40,873 nucleotides of DNA. It comes from a virus. The translations under genes and the position numbers were made by a program. Of the stretch, positions 17,618 through 23,949 are shown piece by piece. Each line of letters starts with the position of its first letter. The first letter of the stretch is position 1. The notes under the pieces are model-generated. The model was not told the origin of the DNA and did not search any database. It saw only the letters and a list, made by a program, of their open reading frames with translations. Location of the stretch: the IMG/VR virus record IMGVR_UViG_3300032213_000610, positions 64,001 to 104,873 of that record; one strand, 5' to 3'.

Positions 17618-17823
17618 TGGTAGGAACCAAAAGACACATAGCAAAAACTATAAGTTACAGAATCATAAGCACAGGAATCGGATTCCTTCTTATGTGGATA
17701 GCAACAGGCAGTATCAAGATAGGTGCTGCATTCAGTGTTGCTGAACTAACATACAAGCCTTTTGTATATTTTATCCATGAACGTGTTTGGTATAAATGGA
17801 TTAAATACGGAATAAAGAAATAA
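17617..17823 (+). CDS. DUF2061 small membrane protein
   Basis: 68 residues. The pattern KRHIAKTISYRIISTGIGF, ATGSIKIGAAFSVAELTYKP and FVYFIHERVWYKW fits DUF2061, a two-helix inner-membrane family with a conserved Y-x-H-E-R-x-W C-terminal motif. From memory, DUF2061 genes often neighbour sulfate-activation genes in bacteria, which agrees with the APS kinase upstream here. The start overlaps the previous stop (TAATG). Function in the family is not established. A role in sulfate or sulfated-product handling at the membrane is inference from gene order. Confidence 0.75.
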   Translation: MVGTKRHIAKTISYRIISTGIGFLLMWIATGSIKIGAAFSVAELTYKPFVYFIHERVWYKWIKYGIKK

Positions 17824-17843
17824 CAACCTCCTTTTTTAACTAC

Positions 17844-17879
17844 ATAGCATATTCTCCCTAAAAGGGAAGGGTATGCTAT
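17844..17879 (+). terminator. Two-step hairpin after the sulfation cassette
   Basis: ATAGCATA (17844-17851) pairs with TATGCTAT (17872-17879), with an inner CCCT/AGGG stem (17856-17859 with 17863-17866). There is no good U-tract after it, so it is a weak intrinsic terminator candidate. The outer arm contains an ATG at 17873 that could otherwise start the next gene, so the hairpin may instead mask that codon. Confidence 0.4.
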
Positions 17880-17896
17880 TGTCATTTATTAAACAA

Positions 17897-18190
17897 ATGA
17901 AACAACCTATTGAAAACTTTAAAGTTTGGATTTTCCCTAGCCTAGTATCTATTCTAGCTATGATGATTTGGAATGATGTCAGTGAAATCAAAGCTGATGT
18001 AAAAGCCCTCATGGCTCAGTCTAATGTAGACAAAACACGTATAGACAATCTAGAGAGGCTCATCTATAAGAAGACAGCTTCTATTCCTGTTGATTTACCT
18101 AATAGAGACTTAGAGATGGAAAGCTATGCCATCCTACCTAATAATAGAAAAACAATTAAAAACGAAAAACATGAAGAAATTCTTTTCTGA
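17897..18190 (+). CDS. Membrane-anchored coiled-coil protein of the lysis region
   Basis: 97 residues from the ATG at 17897, which follows ATTTATTAAACAA. An upstream in-frame ATG at 17873 lies in the hairpin arm and would add eight residues. One N-terminal transmembrane helix (VWIFPSLVSILAMMIW) is followed by a coiled-coil-like stretch (VSEIKADVKALMAQSNVDKT, then RIDNLERLIYK). The topology recalls XhlA-type holin accessory proteins but with the anchor at the N-terminus. It opens the block containing holin-like and endolysin genes. Function unproven. Confidence 0.5.
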   Translation: MKQPIENFKVWIFPSLVSILAMMIWNDVSEIKADVKALMAQSNVDKTRIDNLERLIYKKTASIPVDLPNRDLEMESYAILPNNRKTIKNEKHEEILF

Positions 18191-18422
18191 TCTATTTGAT
18201 GACAGCAACTCAATCAATGAGAAAGCTGTAATTGGCTTTGCCTCTTTTTTAATTATGATAGTGTTTGCTATAACAGATATTGTTACAGGAGCTATGAATA
18301 AACCATTGTTAGTTAATGAGTTTATATATGACTCATTTAAAATCTTGACTATAGCTTGTTTTGGAATTGCTTCTGTAGACAAGTTTATTAACAAGAAATC
18401 TGAATCTGAAACTAATGAATAG
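18171..18422 (+). CDS. Putative holin (two transmembrane helices)
   Basis: 83 residues using the ATG at 18171, after AAAAACGAAAAAC. The frame opens earlier at 18126, but that start lies inside the preceding gene. Two hydrophobic helices are visible: AVIGFASFLIMIVFAITDIV and FKILTIACFGIASVDKFI, separated by a short loop, with a charged C-tail (NKKSESETNE). Small size, two helices and proximity to a GH19 endolysin support a holin. No specific holin family is recognised with certainty. Confidence 0.6.
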   Translation: MKKFFSDLFDDSNSINEKAVIGFASFLIMIVFAITDIVTGAMNKPLLVNEFIYDSFKILTIACFGIASVDKFINKKSESETNE

Positions 18423-19020
18423 AATATTAATACTTTTTATAGTTATATTACTGTTTATAATTTTAACTAAGGATAGATCATGTAATTCTCCTAAGATAGA
18501 ACCTACTGTTGTAACAGTGCATGATACAGCTTGGGAAGTTCATGACTCATTGATTATCAAGAAGTTAAAGATTAAGGAGACAATATATGAAACTATTCAA
18601 ACTCCTCCAGAGTATATAGCTGACACATCCTATCCTAGGCTCAAAGAACAATATGATTCATTAGTTGTTGCCTACCTGGCAAAGAACATCTATGCTGATA
18701 CATTGAAGCTAGACACATTAGGATATGTAGCTATAGCTGATACATTACAGAAAAACAGCTTACAGAATAGATCTTATAAATACAACTATAAGATACCTAC
18801 TATCCATACAACTACAACCATTACTAAATATGCCCCCCTTAAGAATCAATTGTATATAGGCGGTGGTGTAGGTGGTAACAAAGCATCAGGTGTTACAAAT
18901 TTAAATGCTGGACTACTCTTCAAGACTAAGAAGGATCATATTTATAGTGTGATAGTTGGTACAAACGTTGAAGGTCAAATAAACTATGGCTTTCAAACAT
19001 TTTGGAAACTCAAAAAATAA
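18415..19020 (+). CDS. Membrane-anchored periplasmic protein of the lysis cluster, possible spanin-like
   Basis: 201 residues; overlaps the holin-like gene by 8 nt. An N-terminal hydrophobic segment (ILILFIVILLFIILT) acts as anchor or signal, followed by a mostly polar helical region with repeated ADT and DSL motifs. The C-terminal 60 residues are beta- and glycine-rich (NQLYIGGGVGGNKASG, YSVIVGTNVEG, NYGFQTFWKL), reminiscent of short outer-membrane beta-hairpins. An inner-membrane anchor with a long periplasmic part ending in envelope-compatible strands would suit a fusion or envelope-spanning lysis role, but this is inference. No enzymatic motif. Confidence 0.5.
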   Translation: MNRILILFIVILLFIILTKDRSCNSPKIEPTVVTVHDTAWEVHDSLIIKKLKIKETIYETIQTPPEYIADTSYPRLKEQYDSLVVAYLAKNIYADTLKLDTLGYVAIADTLQKNSLQNRSYKYNYKIPTIHTTTTITKYAPLKNQLYIGGGVGGNKASGVTNLNAGLLFKTKKDHIYSVIVGTNVEGQINYGFQTFWKLKK

Positions 19021-19023
19021 AAA

Positions 19024-19644
19024 ATGAATTTAGAAAAATTAAAAGGACACATTCCTGACACAGTGATTGCACAAATCCCTGATGTACAAACTAAGTTTGA
19101 AATCAATACTCCTTTAAGACTAGCTCATTTCTTGGCTCAGTGTGGTCATGAATCAGGTGGATTCAGAGTAGCTCAAGAGAACCTTAACTATTCTGCTAAA
19201 GGATTAACAGGAATCTTTAAAAAGTATTTTACAAGACCTGACAAAACCATTGATGAACCTAAAGCTGCAGCTTATGCTAAGAAACCTGAAAAGATTGCAA
19301 ATCTTGTTTATGGTAGTAGAATGGGTAACGGACCTGAAGCATCAGGTGATGGTTACAAGTTCAGAGGTCGTGGATATATCCAATTAACTGGTAAAGATAA
19401 TTATACAGCTTTTGCTAAAACTGTTACAGAAGATGATATACTAGCTAATCCAAATTTAGTTGCTACCAAATACCAATTAGCATCAGCTGCCTGGTTTTGG
19501 AGTAAGAACAAACTGAATGAGATAGCTGACGGTGGGGCATCAGATGAAGTAGTCACTAAGATTACTAAAAGAGTGAATGGTGGTACAATTGGTCTTGCTG
19601 ATCGTATCAAGCATTTTAATGAATACAATAATCTATTAAAATAG
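19024..19644 (+). CDS. GH19 chitinase-like endolysin
   Basis: 206 residues. LAHFLAQCGHESGGFRVAQE holds the family 19 catalytic Glu (E43). NGPEASGDGYKFRGRGYIQLTGKDNY is the classic GH19/lysozyme-like signature, split in the middle of the protein. SAAWFWSKNKLNEIADGG and KRVNGGTIGLADR complete the domain. GH19 phage enzymes cleave the peptidoglycan glycan backbone (muramidase/chitinase fold). There is no signal peptide, so export depends on the holin. The start follows the previous stop by 3 nt in an A-rich context. Strong family match; lysis role is standard for the context. Confidence 0.92.
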   Translation: MNLEKLKGHIPDTVIAQIPDVQTKFEINTPLRLAHFLAQCGHESGGFRVAQENLNYSAKGLTGIFKKYFTRPDKTIDEPKAAAYAKKPEKIANLVYGSRMGNGPEASGDGYKFRGRGYIQLTGKDNYTAFAKTVTEDDILANPNLVATKYQLASAAWFWSKNKLNEIADGGASDEVVTKITKRVNGGTIGLADRIKHFNEYNNLLK

Positions 19645-19650
19645 AATATA

Positions 19651-19953
19651 ATGGCAGCAAAGAAAGAAACAAACATTTCAGCAAATCCTTTACCTATAAG
19701 TTTTAAGGAGTTTGCTAAGAACCCAATAGTGGGTACACTCTTCCTAGTACTTATTGCTATTTCATACCTATATATAGATGTGCGTACAACATTTAAAGAG
19801 CAGGCAACTTCTCAGAATGTACGCATTGATAAGGTGGAAGGTAGATTAGACAGGGTGCAGGAAGCACTAAGGGTTAGTGACAGCACTAAAGCTGTGACTA
19901 CCACCCAGTTACAAACGTTACAACAATTAGGAGCTATAAAAAAGTTAAACTAA
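19651..19953 (+). CDS. Single-TM coiled-coil protein downstream of the endolysin
   Basis: 100 residues. A cytoplasmic Lys-rich N-terminus, then one transmembrane helix (PIVGTLFLVLIAISYLYI), then a predicted coiled coil (SQNVRIDKVEGRLDRVQEAL) and a Gln/Thr-rich tail. This layout is like inner-membrane spanin subunits or XhlA-like proteins. The 3' end overlaps the next start by 1 nt (TAATG), linking it to the lipoprotein-like gene that follows. Plausible lysis accessory; not assignable to a family by eye. Confidence 0.55.
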   Translation: MAAKKETNISANPLPISFKEFAKNPIVGTLFLVLIAISYLYIDVRTTFKEQATSQNVRIDKVEGRLDRVQEALRVSDSTKAVTTTQLQTLQQLGAIKKLN

Positions 19954-20294
19954 TGAGAGCATTAACATTTTTAATATTAATAAGTCTATATGGATGTCAA
20001 TATACCACAGCTCAGCACGCTGATGAAACAGTTAAAGAAGATAAAGAACTTGAGTCCCTACTTAACAAAGTTTCAGAAAATAATAAAAATGGTGCAGCTG
20101 TACAAGAAGGTGCTGCCAAAGCACAAACAAAAATAGTAAACCAAGCAGTTAGCCAAATTGTATCATTAAAGGCAGAGGTTAGCTCATTAAAATCTGAATT
20201 AAGCAATGCTAAAAGTAAACTTGATAGTAATCTTGTTGATACTGGTGTCAGCTACAACGTACTCCCAGTATCCAAGAACAAAGAAAATAGGTAA
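19953..20294 (+). CDS. Putative lipoprotein with coiled coil, o-spanin-like
   Basis: 113 residues. The N-terminus MRALTFLILISLYGCQY looks like a lipoprotein signal with Cys15 as a possible lipidation site; the lipobox LYGC is slightly atypical. The rest is hydrophilic and helical, with a heptad-like stretch (IVSLKAEVSSLKSELSNAKS). It overlaps the following frame by 89 nt in a different phase, as outer- and inner-membrane spanin genes often do. Probable envelope-spanning lysis component; family assignment is inference. Confidence 0.5.
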   Translation: MRALTFLILISLYGCQYTTAQHADETVKEDKELESLLNKVSENNKNGAAVQEGAAKAQTKIVNQAVSQIVSLKAEVSSLKSELSNAKSKLDSNLVDTGVSYNVLPVSKNKENR

Positions 20295-20637
20295 TGATTC
20301 AGTGGTGATAATGACCGTTGAGCAAGGAAACTATATCAATACATTAATCAAAGGATATAAATCCCAAATAGATTCGTTAAGCATTGATAATCAATTAAAT
20401 AAGGTTTTCATAGACTCATTAACCTATAAGGTGGATTCATTGAAATTTAGACAGGATAGTCTAAAAACTGTAATAGCTGATGTTAGCCAATACAAATGGA
20501 AGTATGAGGCTAATAGGGAAATCTTTTTCAAGGCTCAAAAGGAAGAGAAGTTTAGAACTAAGATGCACGAGCTAGGTAAGTTTTTACTAGTAGCTGTCGT
20601 GGTATTACAATTTGTTACAATCGCATCATTAAAATAA
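20206..20637 (+). CDS. Envelope coiled-coil protein with N-terminal signal and C-terminal TM, overlapping spanin partner candidate
   Basis: 143 residues. Begins with a hydrophobic signal-like segment (MLKVNLIVILLILVSATTYS), continues with a Ser/Asp-rich coiled-coil region (repeated IDSL, VDSL and QDSL heptads) and ends in a transmembrane helix (FLLVAVVVLQFVTIASL). The first 89 nt overlap the previous gene out of frame. An apparent start at a Met inside a neighbour is unusual, but the long intact ORF and membrane features support it being real. With the upstream lipoprotein it resembles an overlapping spanin pair. Confidence 0.5.
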   Translation: MLKVNLIVILLILVSATTYSQYPRTKKIGNDSVVIMTVEQGNYINTLIKGYKSQIDSLSIDNQLNKVFIDSLTYKVDSLKFRQDSLKTVIADVSQYKWKYEANREIFFKAQKEEKFRTKMHELGKFLLVAVVVLQFVTIASLK

Positions 20638-20643
20638 ACCAAT

Positions 20644-20751
20644 ATGGCAAATGCTAAAAAGAAACCTGTTGCTAGACGCAGCAGACGTTCTGGAATAAAG
20701 ACACTAGAACAAATCAAAACCAATTTAGAAATCCTTAAAAAATACAAGTAA
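20644..20751 (+). CDS. Tiny Arg/Lys-rich protein
   Basis: 35 residues from the ATG at 20644: an N-terminal basic block (MANAKKKPVARRSRRSG) followed by a short amphipathic helix (IKTLEQIKTNLEILKKY). Its stop overlaps the next start (TAATG). Short basic proteins like this may bind nucleic acid or be minor virion components; no function can be given. It is supported by its position in a gap-free coupled string and by consistent A-rich initiation context. Confidence 0.55.
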   Translation: MANAKKKPVARRSRRSGIKTLEQIKTNLEILKKYK

Positions 20752-20876
20752 TGGCAAAAGCAAAAGGTGGTGAAGTTAGAAAGATTAGCTTTGGTAAACG
20801 CAAGGGAGGCAAAGCTAAAAAGACTAGTGGACCAAAAGAAAAAGCTGTAAGCAAGTACAGAGGACAAGGTAAATAA
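20751..20876 (+). CDS. Tiny basic Gly/Lys-rich protein
   Basis: 41 residues, coupled to the preceding gene by TAATG. Composition is dominated by Lys and Gly (FGKRKGGKAKKTSGPKEKAV, then SKYRGQGK). Similar mini-proteins with a GKRKGGKAKK core occur, to my knowledge, in other Bacteroidota phages, but I cannot check this here. Possibly a nucleic-acid-binding or virion-packaged peptide. Followed directly by a small hairpin. Confidence 0.55.
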   Translation: MAKAKGGEVRKISFGKRKGGKAKKTSGPKEKAVSKYRGQGK

Positions 20877-20893
20877 TGGTAGTATTACTACCA
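20877..20893 (+). terminator. Small hairpin at the end of the lysis operon
   Basis: TGGTAGT (20877-20883) and ACTACCA (20887-20893) pair perfectly around an ATT loop directly after the stop of the 41-aa protein. There is no U-run, so it is a weak terminator or an mRNA-stabilising end. Confidence 0.35.
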
Positions 20894-20915
20894 ACATGTA
20901 AATATTTCTAAACTC

Positions 20916-20954
20916 TAATCAATTTAGTTAGAAATCAATTAATCAATTTAGTTA
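20916..20954 (+). repeat. Direct repeat TAATCAATTTAGTTA x2 upstream of a promoter
   Basis: Two identical 15-nt copies (20916-20930 and 20940-20954) are spaced 24 nt start to start, with a partial AAATCAATT between them. They lie about 20 nt upstream of the -33 element of the next promoter. The roughly two-helical-turn spacing suits an activator or repressor binding site. Regulatory function is inference. Confidence 0.45.
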
Positions 20955-20974
20955 TTGTAAATTATTGATGCTCA

Positions 20975-21004
20975 TTGGTTATAGTAAAAAACAACATATC
21001 TTTG
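20975..21004 (+). promoter_or_regulatory. Bacteroidota-type promoter of the modular surface protein cluster
   Basis: TTG at 20975-20977, a 19-nt spacer and TATCTTTG at 20997-21004. It lies in the 147-nt gap before the collagen-like gene (21024), giving a very short leader. The -7 box matches the other two TATCTTTG promoters in the window. Confidence 0.7.
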
Positions 21005-21023
21005 AATATTAATTTTCACAATC

Positions 21024-22007
21024 ATGGCAATACCAAGTAGACAGATAGGCTGGGGCACAGAAGAAAATCTTTTGTGGCAGATTTCTAAACAATTAGAAGC
21101 TCTTACAGGAGTGACATATAATAGTGGAGGTGGTGGTATTGTAGGTCCTCAAGGACCTATTGGTCCTCAGGGTCCACAAGGAATACAAGGTGTGCAAGGT
21201 GTGCAAGGTGAAACTGGTGCAGCCCTAACTGTACTTGGTTCCTATCCTGACTTAACAGCATTCTTAGCAGGTGCTGGTGGAAGTCCTGGTACTGCAGGTA
21301 CAGCATGGATAATTGAATCAGATGGTTCTTTATACGTTTGGAATACAGCAACTAATGCTTGGGAAGATGTAGGTGATCTACAAGGACCTCAGGGCATTCA
21401 AGGTATTCAAGGCCCTCAAGGAGAGCAAGGTATACAAGGTGTACAGGGTATTCAAGGAATTCAGGGAATTCAAGGAGTACAAGGTGCAATGGGTGTTTCT
21501 GGTTTATACGCTCAAACAGCTAACAGTGCTATTGTTACAAATACAACGGCTGAAACAACAATTATTGGTACAGGAGTTGGTACATTAAGTGTACCTGCTA
21601 ATGGATTTAGTGTTGGTGATAGCTTTAGAGCAGTTCTTGGTGGTGTTATGAATGCTGGAAATAATCAAACTATTAGAATTAAATTAAAATCAGGATCTGT
21701 TATTCTTCTAGATAGTGGCTTACAAAACCTTGGAAGTGCTGTTACAGATGATGTGTGGAGTCTAAATGTTGATTTTACAATCAGACAACTTGGAGCTGCT
21801 AGTGTAGCATCTATTGTATCGTTAGGATCATTTCATTACACAAAGACTAATAATGCTTCTGTTCAAGGATTTGGATTTAATGTAGTGAACAACACAACGT
21901 TTAGCACTACAATTAGTAATACATTAGACGTAACTGTTCAGTGGGGATCTGCTAGTACAGGAAACAATATTTATAGTGATACATTTATACTAAACAAAAC
22001 ATATTAA
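21024..22007 (+). CDS. Collagen-like fibre protein
   Basis: 327 residues. The N-terminal module MAIPSRQIGWGTEENLLWQI (running on as SKQLEALTGVTYN) is nearly identical to that of the next small gene. Two Gly-X-Y blocks follow (GPQGPIGPQGPQGIQGVQG and, after a 45-residue spacer, a longer GIQGxQG block), which should fold as a collagen triple helix. The C-terminal 170 residues are a beta-rich trimer-like domain (ETTIIGTGVGTLSVPANGFS ... YSDTFILNKTY) of the type seen at phage fibre ends. First gene after its own promoter. A virion surface fibre is likely; binding target unknown. Confidence 0.8.
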   Translation: MAIPSRQIGWGTEENLLWQISKQLEALTGVTYNSGGGGIVGPQGPIGPQGPQGIQGVQGVQGETGAALTVLGSYPDLTAFLAGAGGSPGTAGTAWIIESDGSLYVWNTATNAWEDVGDLQGPQGIQGIQGPQGEQGIQGVQGIQGIQGIQGVQGAMGVSGLYAQTANSAIVTNTTAETTIIGTGVGTLSVPANGFSVGDSFRAVLGGVMNAGNNQTIRIKLKSGSVILLDSGLQNLGSAVTDDVWSLNVDFTIRQLGAASVASIVSLGSFHYTKTNNASVQGFGFNVVNNTTFSTTISNTLDVTVQWGSASTGNNIYSDTFILNKTY

Positions 22008-22009
22008 TC

Positions 22010-22174
22010 ATGGCAATCCCTTCTAGACAAATAGGTTGGAGTACAAAAAGCAACTTGCTATGGCAGATATCTAAGCAATTAGAGACTCTGACACGTGTTA
22101 TGTATAATAGAGGTACAACAACTACCACTACCACTACTGTTCCTCCTACCACTACTACTACGACTACTGTTTAA
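22010..22174 (+). CDS. Mini-protein: shared anchor module plus poly-threonine tail
   Basis: 54 residues from the ATG at 22010, 2 nt after the collagen-like gene. The first 35 residues (MAIPSRQIGWSTKSNLLWQI and onward) duplicate the N-terminus of the upstream collagen-like protein. The rest is eight Thr, VPP, seven Thr and a final Val. The Thr codons are mixed ACA/ACT/ACC/ACG, so this is not a simple microsatellite. It looks like an anchor carrying a stretch that could be O-glycosylated, or a truncated relative of a longer displayed protein. Intact start and stop argue against a pseudogene, but that remains possible. Confidence 0.6.
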   Translation: MAIPSRQIGWSTKSNLLWQISKQLETLTRVMYNRGTTTTTTTTVPPTTTTTTTV

Positions 22175-22183
22175 TAAAAAGAT

Positions 22184-22888
22184 ATGAGTTTAACTGCTTA
22201 CATAAGATATGATAATAAGGGAAGGATTGTTCCAGGTGGACCAATAGTAACTTCAGTTAAACCTAAGGTGGGTGACTGGGTAGCTATTAGTGACGTTCTT
22301 GTTACAACCACCCCTCCCAACTATAAACTACGTGCATTCGTTAGATATATAAATAAAATAGGTGGTCAAAATAACAGCAACAAATATGTAGCTGGTAGCT
22401 TAATCCTTCAACATGATGCTCCTCAGGATGGTAATTGGAAAGAGGTTTATTTCATAAAGCCTTGTGAGTCTTGTAATCCAACAACAACCACCACCACAAC
22501 AGATTCTTTTCAAACAATAAATTTATATAGTAATGGTGTAATATGTGGAGTAGGTACAGATTGGTCAACAAAAACACCAGCTGAAGTAAAATGTGATTGG
22601 ATTGAAGTATTTAATAGTGGTAGTCCTAGCTATGGCGGAAGTTCGTTCTTATACTATACATCTGCAGGATTTAATGTAGGAACACAAATATATAATACAA
22701 CTCCTGGAAATCCTCCTGTTACATTTAGTGGTACTTACATATATGATTTAGGCGGTCCTTATTTAAATGCAAAAGTGTTTACATTAACAACTGGTATCAT
22801 CTCTGCAATATATAATCTTGGTGATTTACCTGCATGTTCACCTTATATTTGTCCTACAACCACTACAACTACAACTGCTACACCGTAA
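22184..22888 (+). CDS. Modular surface protein with two anchor modules and poly-Thr tracts
   Basis: 234 residues. Two tandem copies of a ~45-residue module open the protein: LTAYIRYDNKGRIVPGGPIV...KPKVGDWVAI, then KLRAFVRYINK...YVAGSLILQHD...GNWKEVYF ending CESCN. A seven-Thr linker follows (about residues 99-105), then a beta-rich display domain (DSFQTINLYSNGVICG ... YNLGDLPACSPYICP), and a second seven-Thr stretch close to the C-terminus. There is no signal peptide, as expected for a virion protein. The same module heads the proteins at 23950 and 24459. Role inferred: surface-exposed virion adhesin or decoration. Confidence 0.65.
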   Translation: MSLTAYIRYDNKGRIVPGGPIVTSVKPKVGDWVAISDVLVTTTPPNYKLRAFVRYINKIGGQNNSNKYVAGSLILQHDAPQDGNWKEVYFIKPCESCNPTTTTTTTDSFQTINLYSNGVICGVGTDWSTKTPAEVKCDWIEVFNSGSPSYGGSSFLYYTSAGFNVGTQIYNTTPGNPPVTFSGTYIYDLGGPYLNAKVFTLTTGIISAIYNLGDLPACSPYICPTTTTTTTATP

Positions 22889-22917
22889 ATAAAACAAAAC
22901 CAACAAAAACTACATAT

Positions 22918-23934
22918 ATGAAGGATCTCAGATTTATCTGTGCTCAACCAGATGATACCTATTACACATGGCAGGTACATTTATGGATAGAGAGCTTAAG
23001 GAAAATTGGACATTCAGACAAGGCAATTGTGCTTATATTCATTCCTAGTTATAGGGAGAAGAATACCAAATGGCAGCAAGTGATAGACCTCTATCCAGAA
23101 GCTGAATTTGTATTCTATAAAGATGAGCACAGCATTAGCAACATGTTAGGAGTTTATATTCCTGTGTTACGTCCTTATTGTCTGAAAAGATATTTTGCAG
23201 AGAATCCAGGGATGAAAGATAAAGCTGTTATGTATTGTGATTCAGACGTAGTGTTTACAGAGAATCTAAACATAGATGCTTATCTGGATGATGATATAAA
23301 CTATGTATCTGATACAAACAGTTATATCAATGCTTCATATTTTGATAGTAAGGTGAGAGATGTAAAGCCTGAAAAGCTTGAGTTGTACAAAACTAGAGAC
23401 ATTCTAGCTGAAACAGCAGAGTTTACAGGCATAACTAGAGAGATAGCTGAGGCTAACAATTTACATTCAGGAGGAGCTCAATACCTATTAAAGAACATCG
23501 ATAGTGATTTCTGGGATAAGGTGTTGCAAGATTGTTTGGTAATTAGAACACATTTACTAAACGTAAACAAAGAATTCTTCGAGAATGAAAATAAAGGCTT
23601 TCAAAGTTGGTGTGCTGATATGTGGGCTGTTCTCTGGGCTATTTGGTATAGGAAACAAGAAGCAAAGATTATTCCTGAAATGGATTTTGCTTGGTCTTCT
23701 GATCCAATTGAGAAAATAAAGAGAATGGGACTCCTACATAATGCAGGAATTGTTGGTGATGAAGCCAATGGGTATCCTGCTTTCTATAAAGGAAAGTATC
23801 ACACAGGACAAGATCCTTTTGATGATCCTCATATGCAAACAGTTATGAATAATGAACAGAGCCAAAAGTTCTGCACACACTATTATACATCACAACTGAT
23901 GGAATTAAGAGAAAAATACAAATTATTATATTAA
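22918..23934 (+). CDS. GT-A-type glycosyltransferase between poly-Thr protein genes
   Basis: 338 residues using the ATG at 22918; the frame extends upstream to 22834, but that overlaps the previous gene. The N-terminus KDLRFICAQPDDTYYTWQVH, then VMYCDSDVVFTENLNIDAYL with a DSD (DxD) metal/nucleotide-sugar motif near residue 102, HSGGAQYLLKNI and WCADMWAVLWAIWY, fits a GT-A fold resembling GT8-like or bacterial surface-glycan enzymes. No membrane segment. The flanking genes both encode Thr-rich proteins, so it may glycosylate them; that is inference. Exact GT family uncertain. Confidence 0.65.
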   Translation: MKDLRFICAQPDDTYYTWQVHLWIESLRKIGHSDKAIVLIFIPSYREKNTKWQQVIDLYPEAEFVFYKDEHSISNMLGVYIPVLRPYCLKRYFAENPGMKDKAVMYCDSDVVFTENLNIDAYLDDDINYVSDTNSYINASYFDSKVRDVKPEKLELYKTRDILAETAEFTGITREIAEANNLHSGGAQYLLKNIDSDFWDKVLQDCLVIRTHLLNVNKEFFENENKGFQSWCADMWAVLWAIWYRKQEAKIIPEMDFAWSSDPIEKIKRMGLLHNAGIVGDEANGYPAFYKGKYHTGQDPFDDPHMQTVMNNEQSQKFCTHYYTSQLMELREKYKLLY

Positions 23935-23949
23935 ACAAAAACGATTATT

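Noticed and set aside
17441-17885. Antisense ORFs at 17441-17644 and 17655-17885
   Set aside because: They are opposite well-supported nucleotidyltransferase and DUF2061 genes and lack motifs.
21120-21490. CRISPR-like regular repeats in the collagen-like gene and Thr tracts
   Set aside because: The period follows coding triplet repeats (Gly-X-Y and Thr), with no spacer/repeat alternation and no cas genes.
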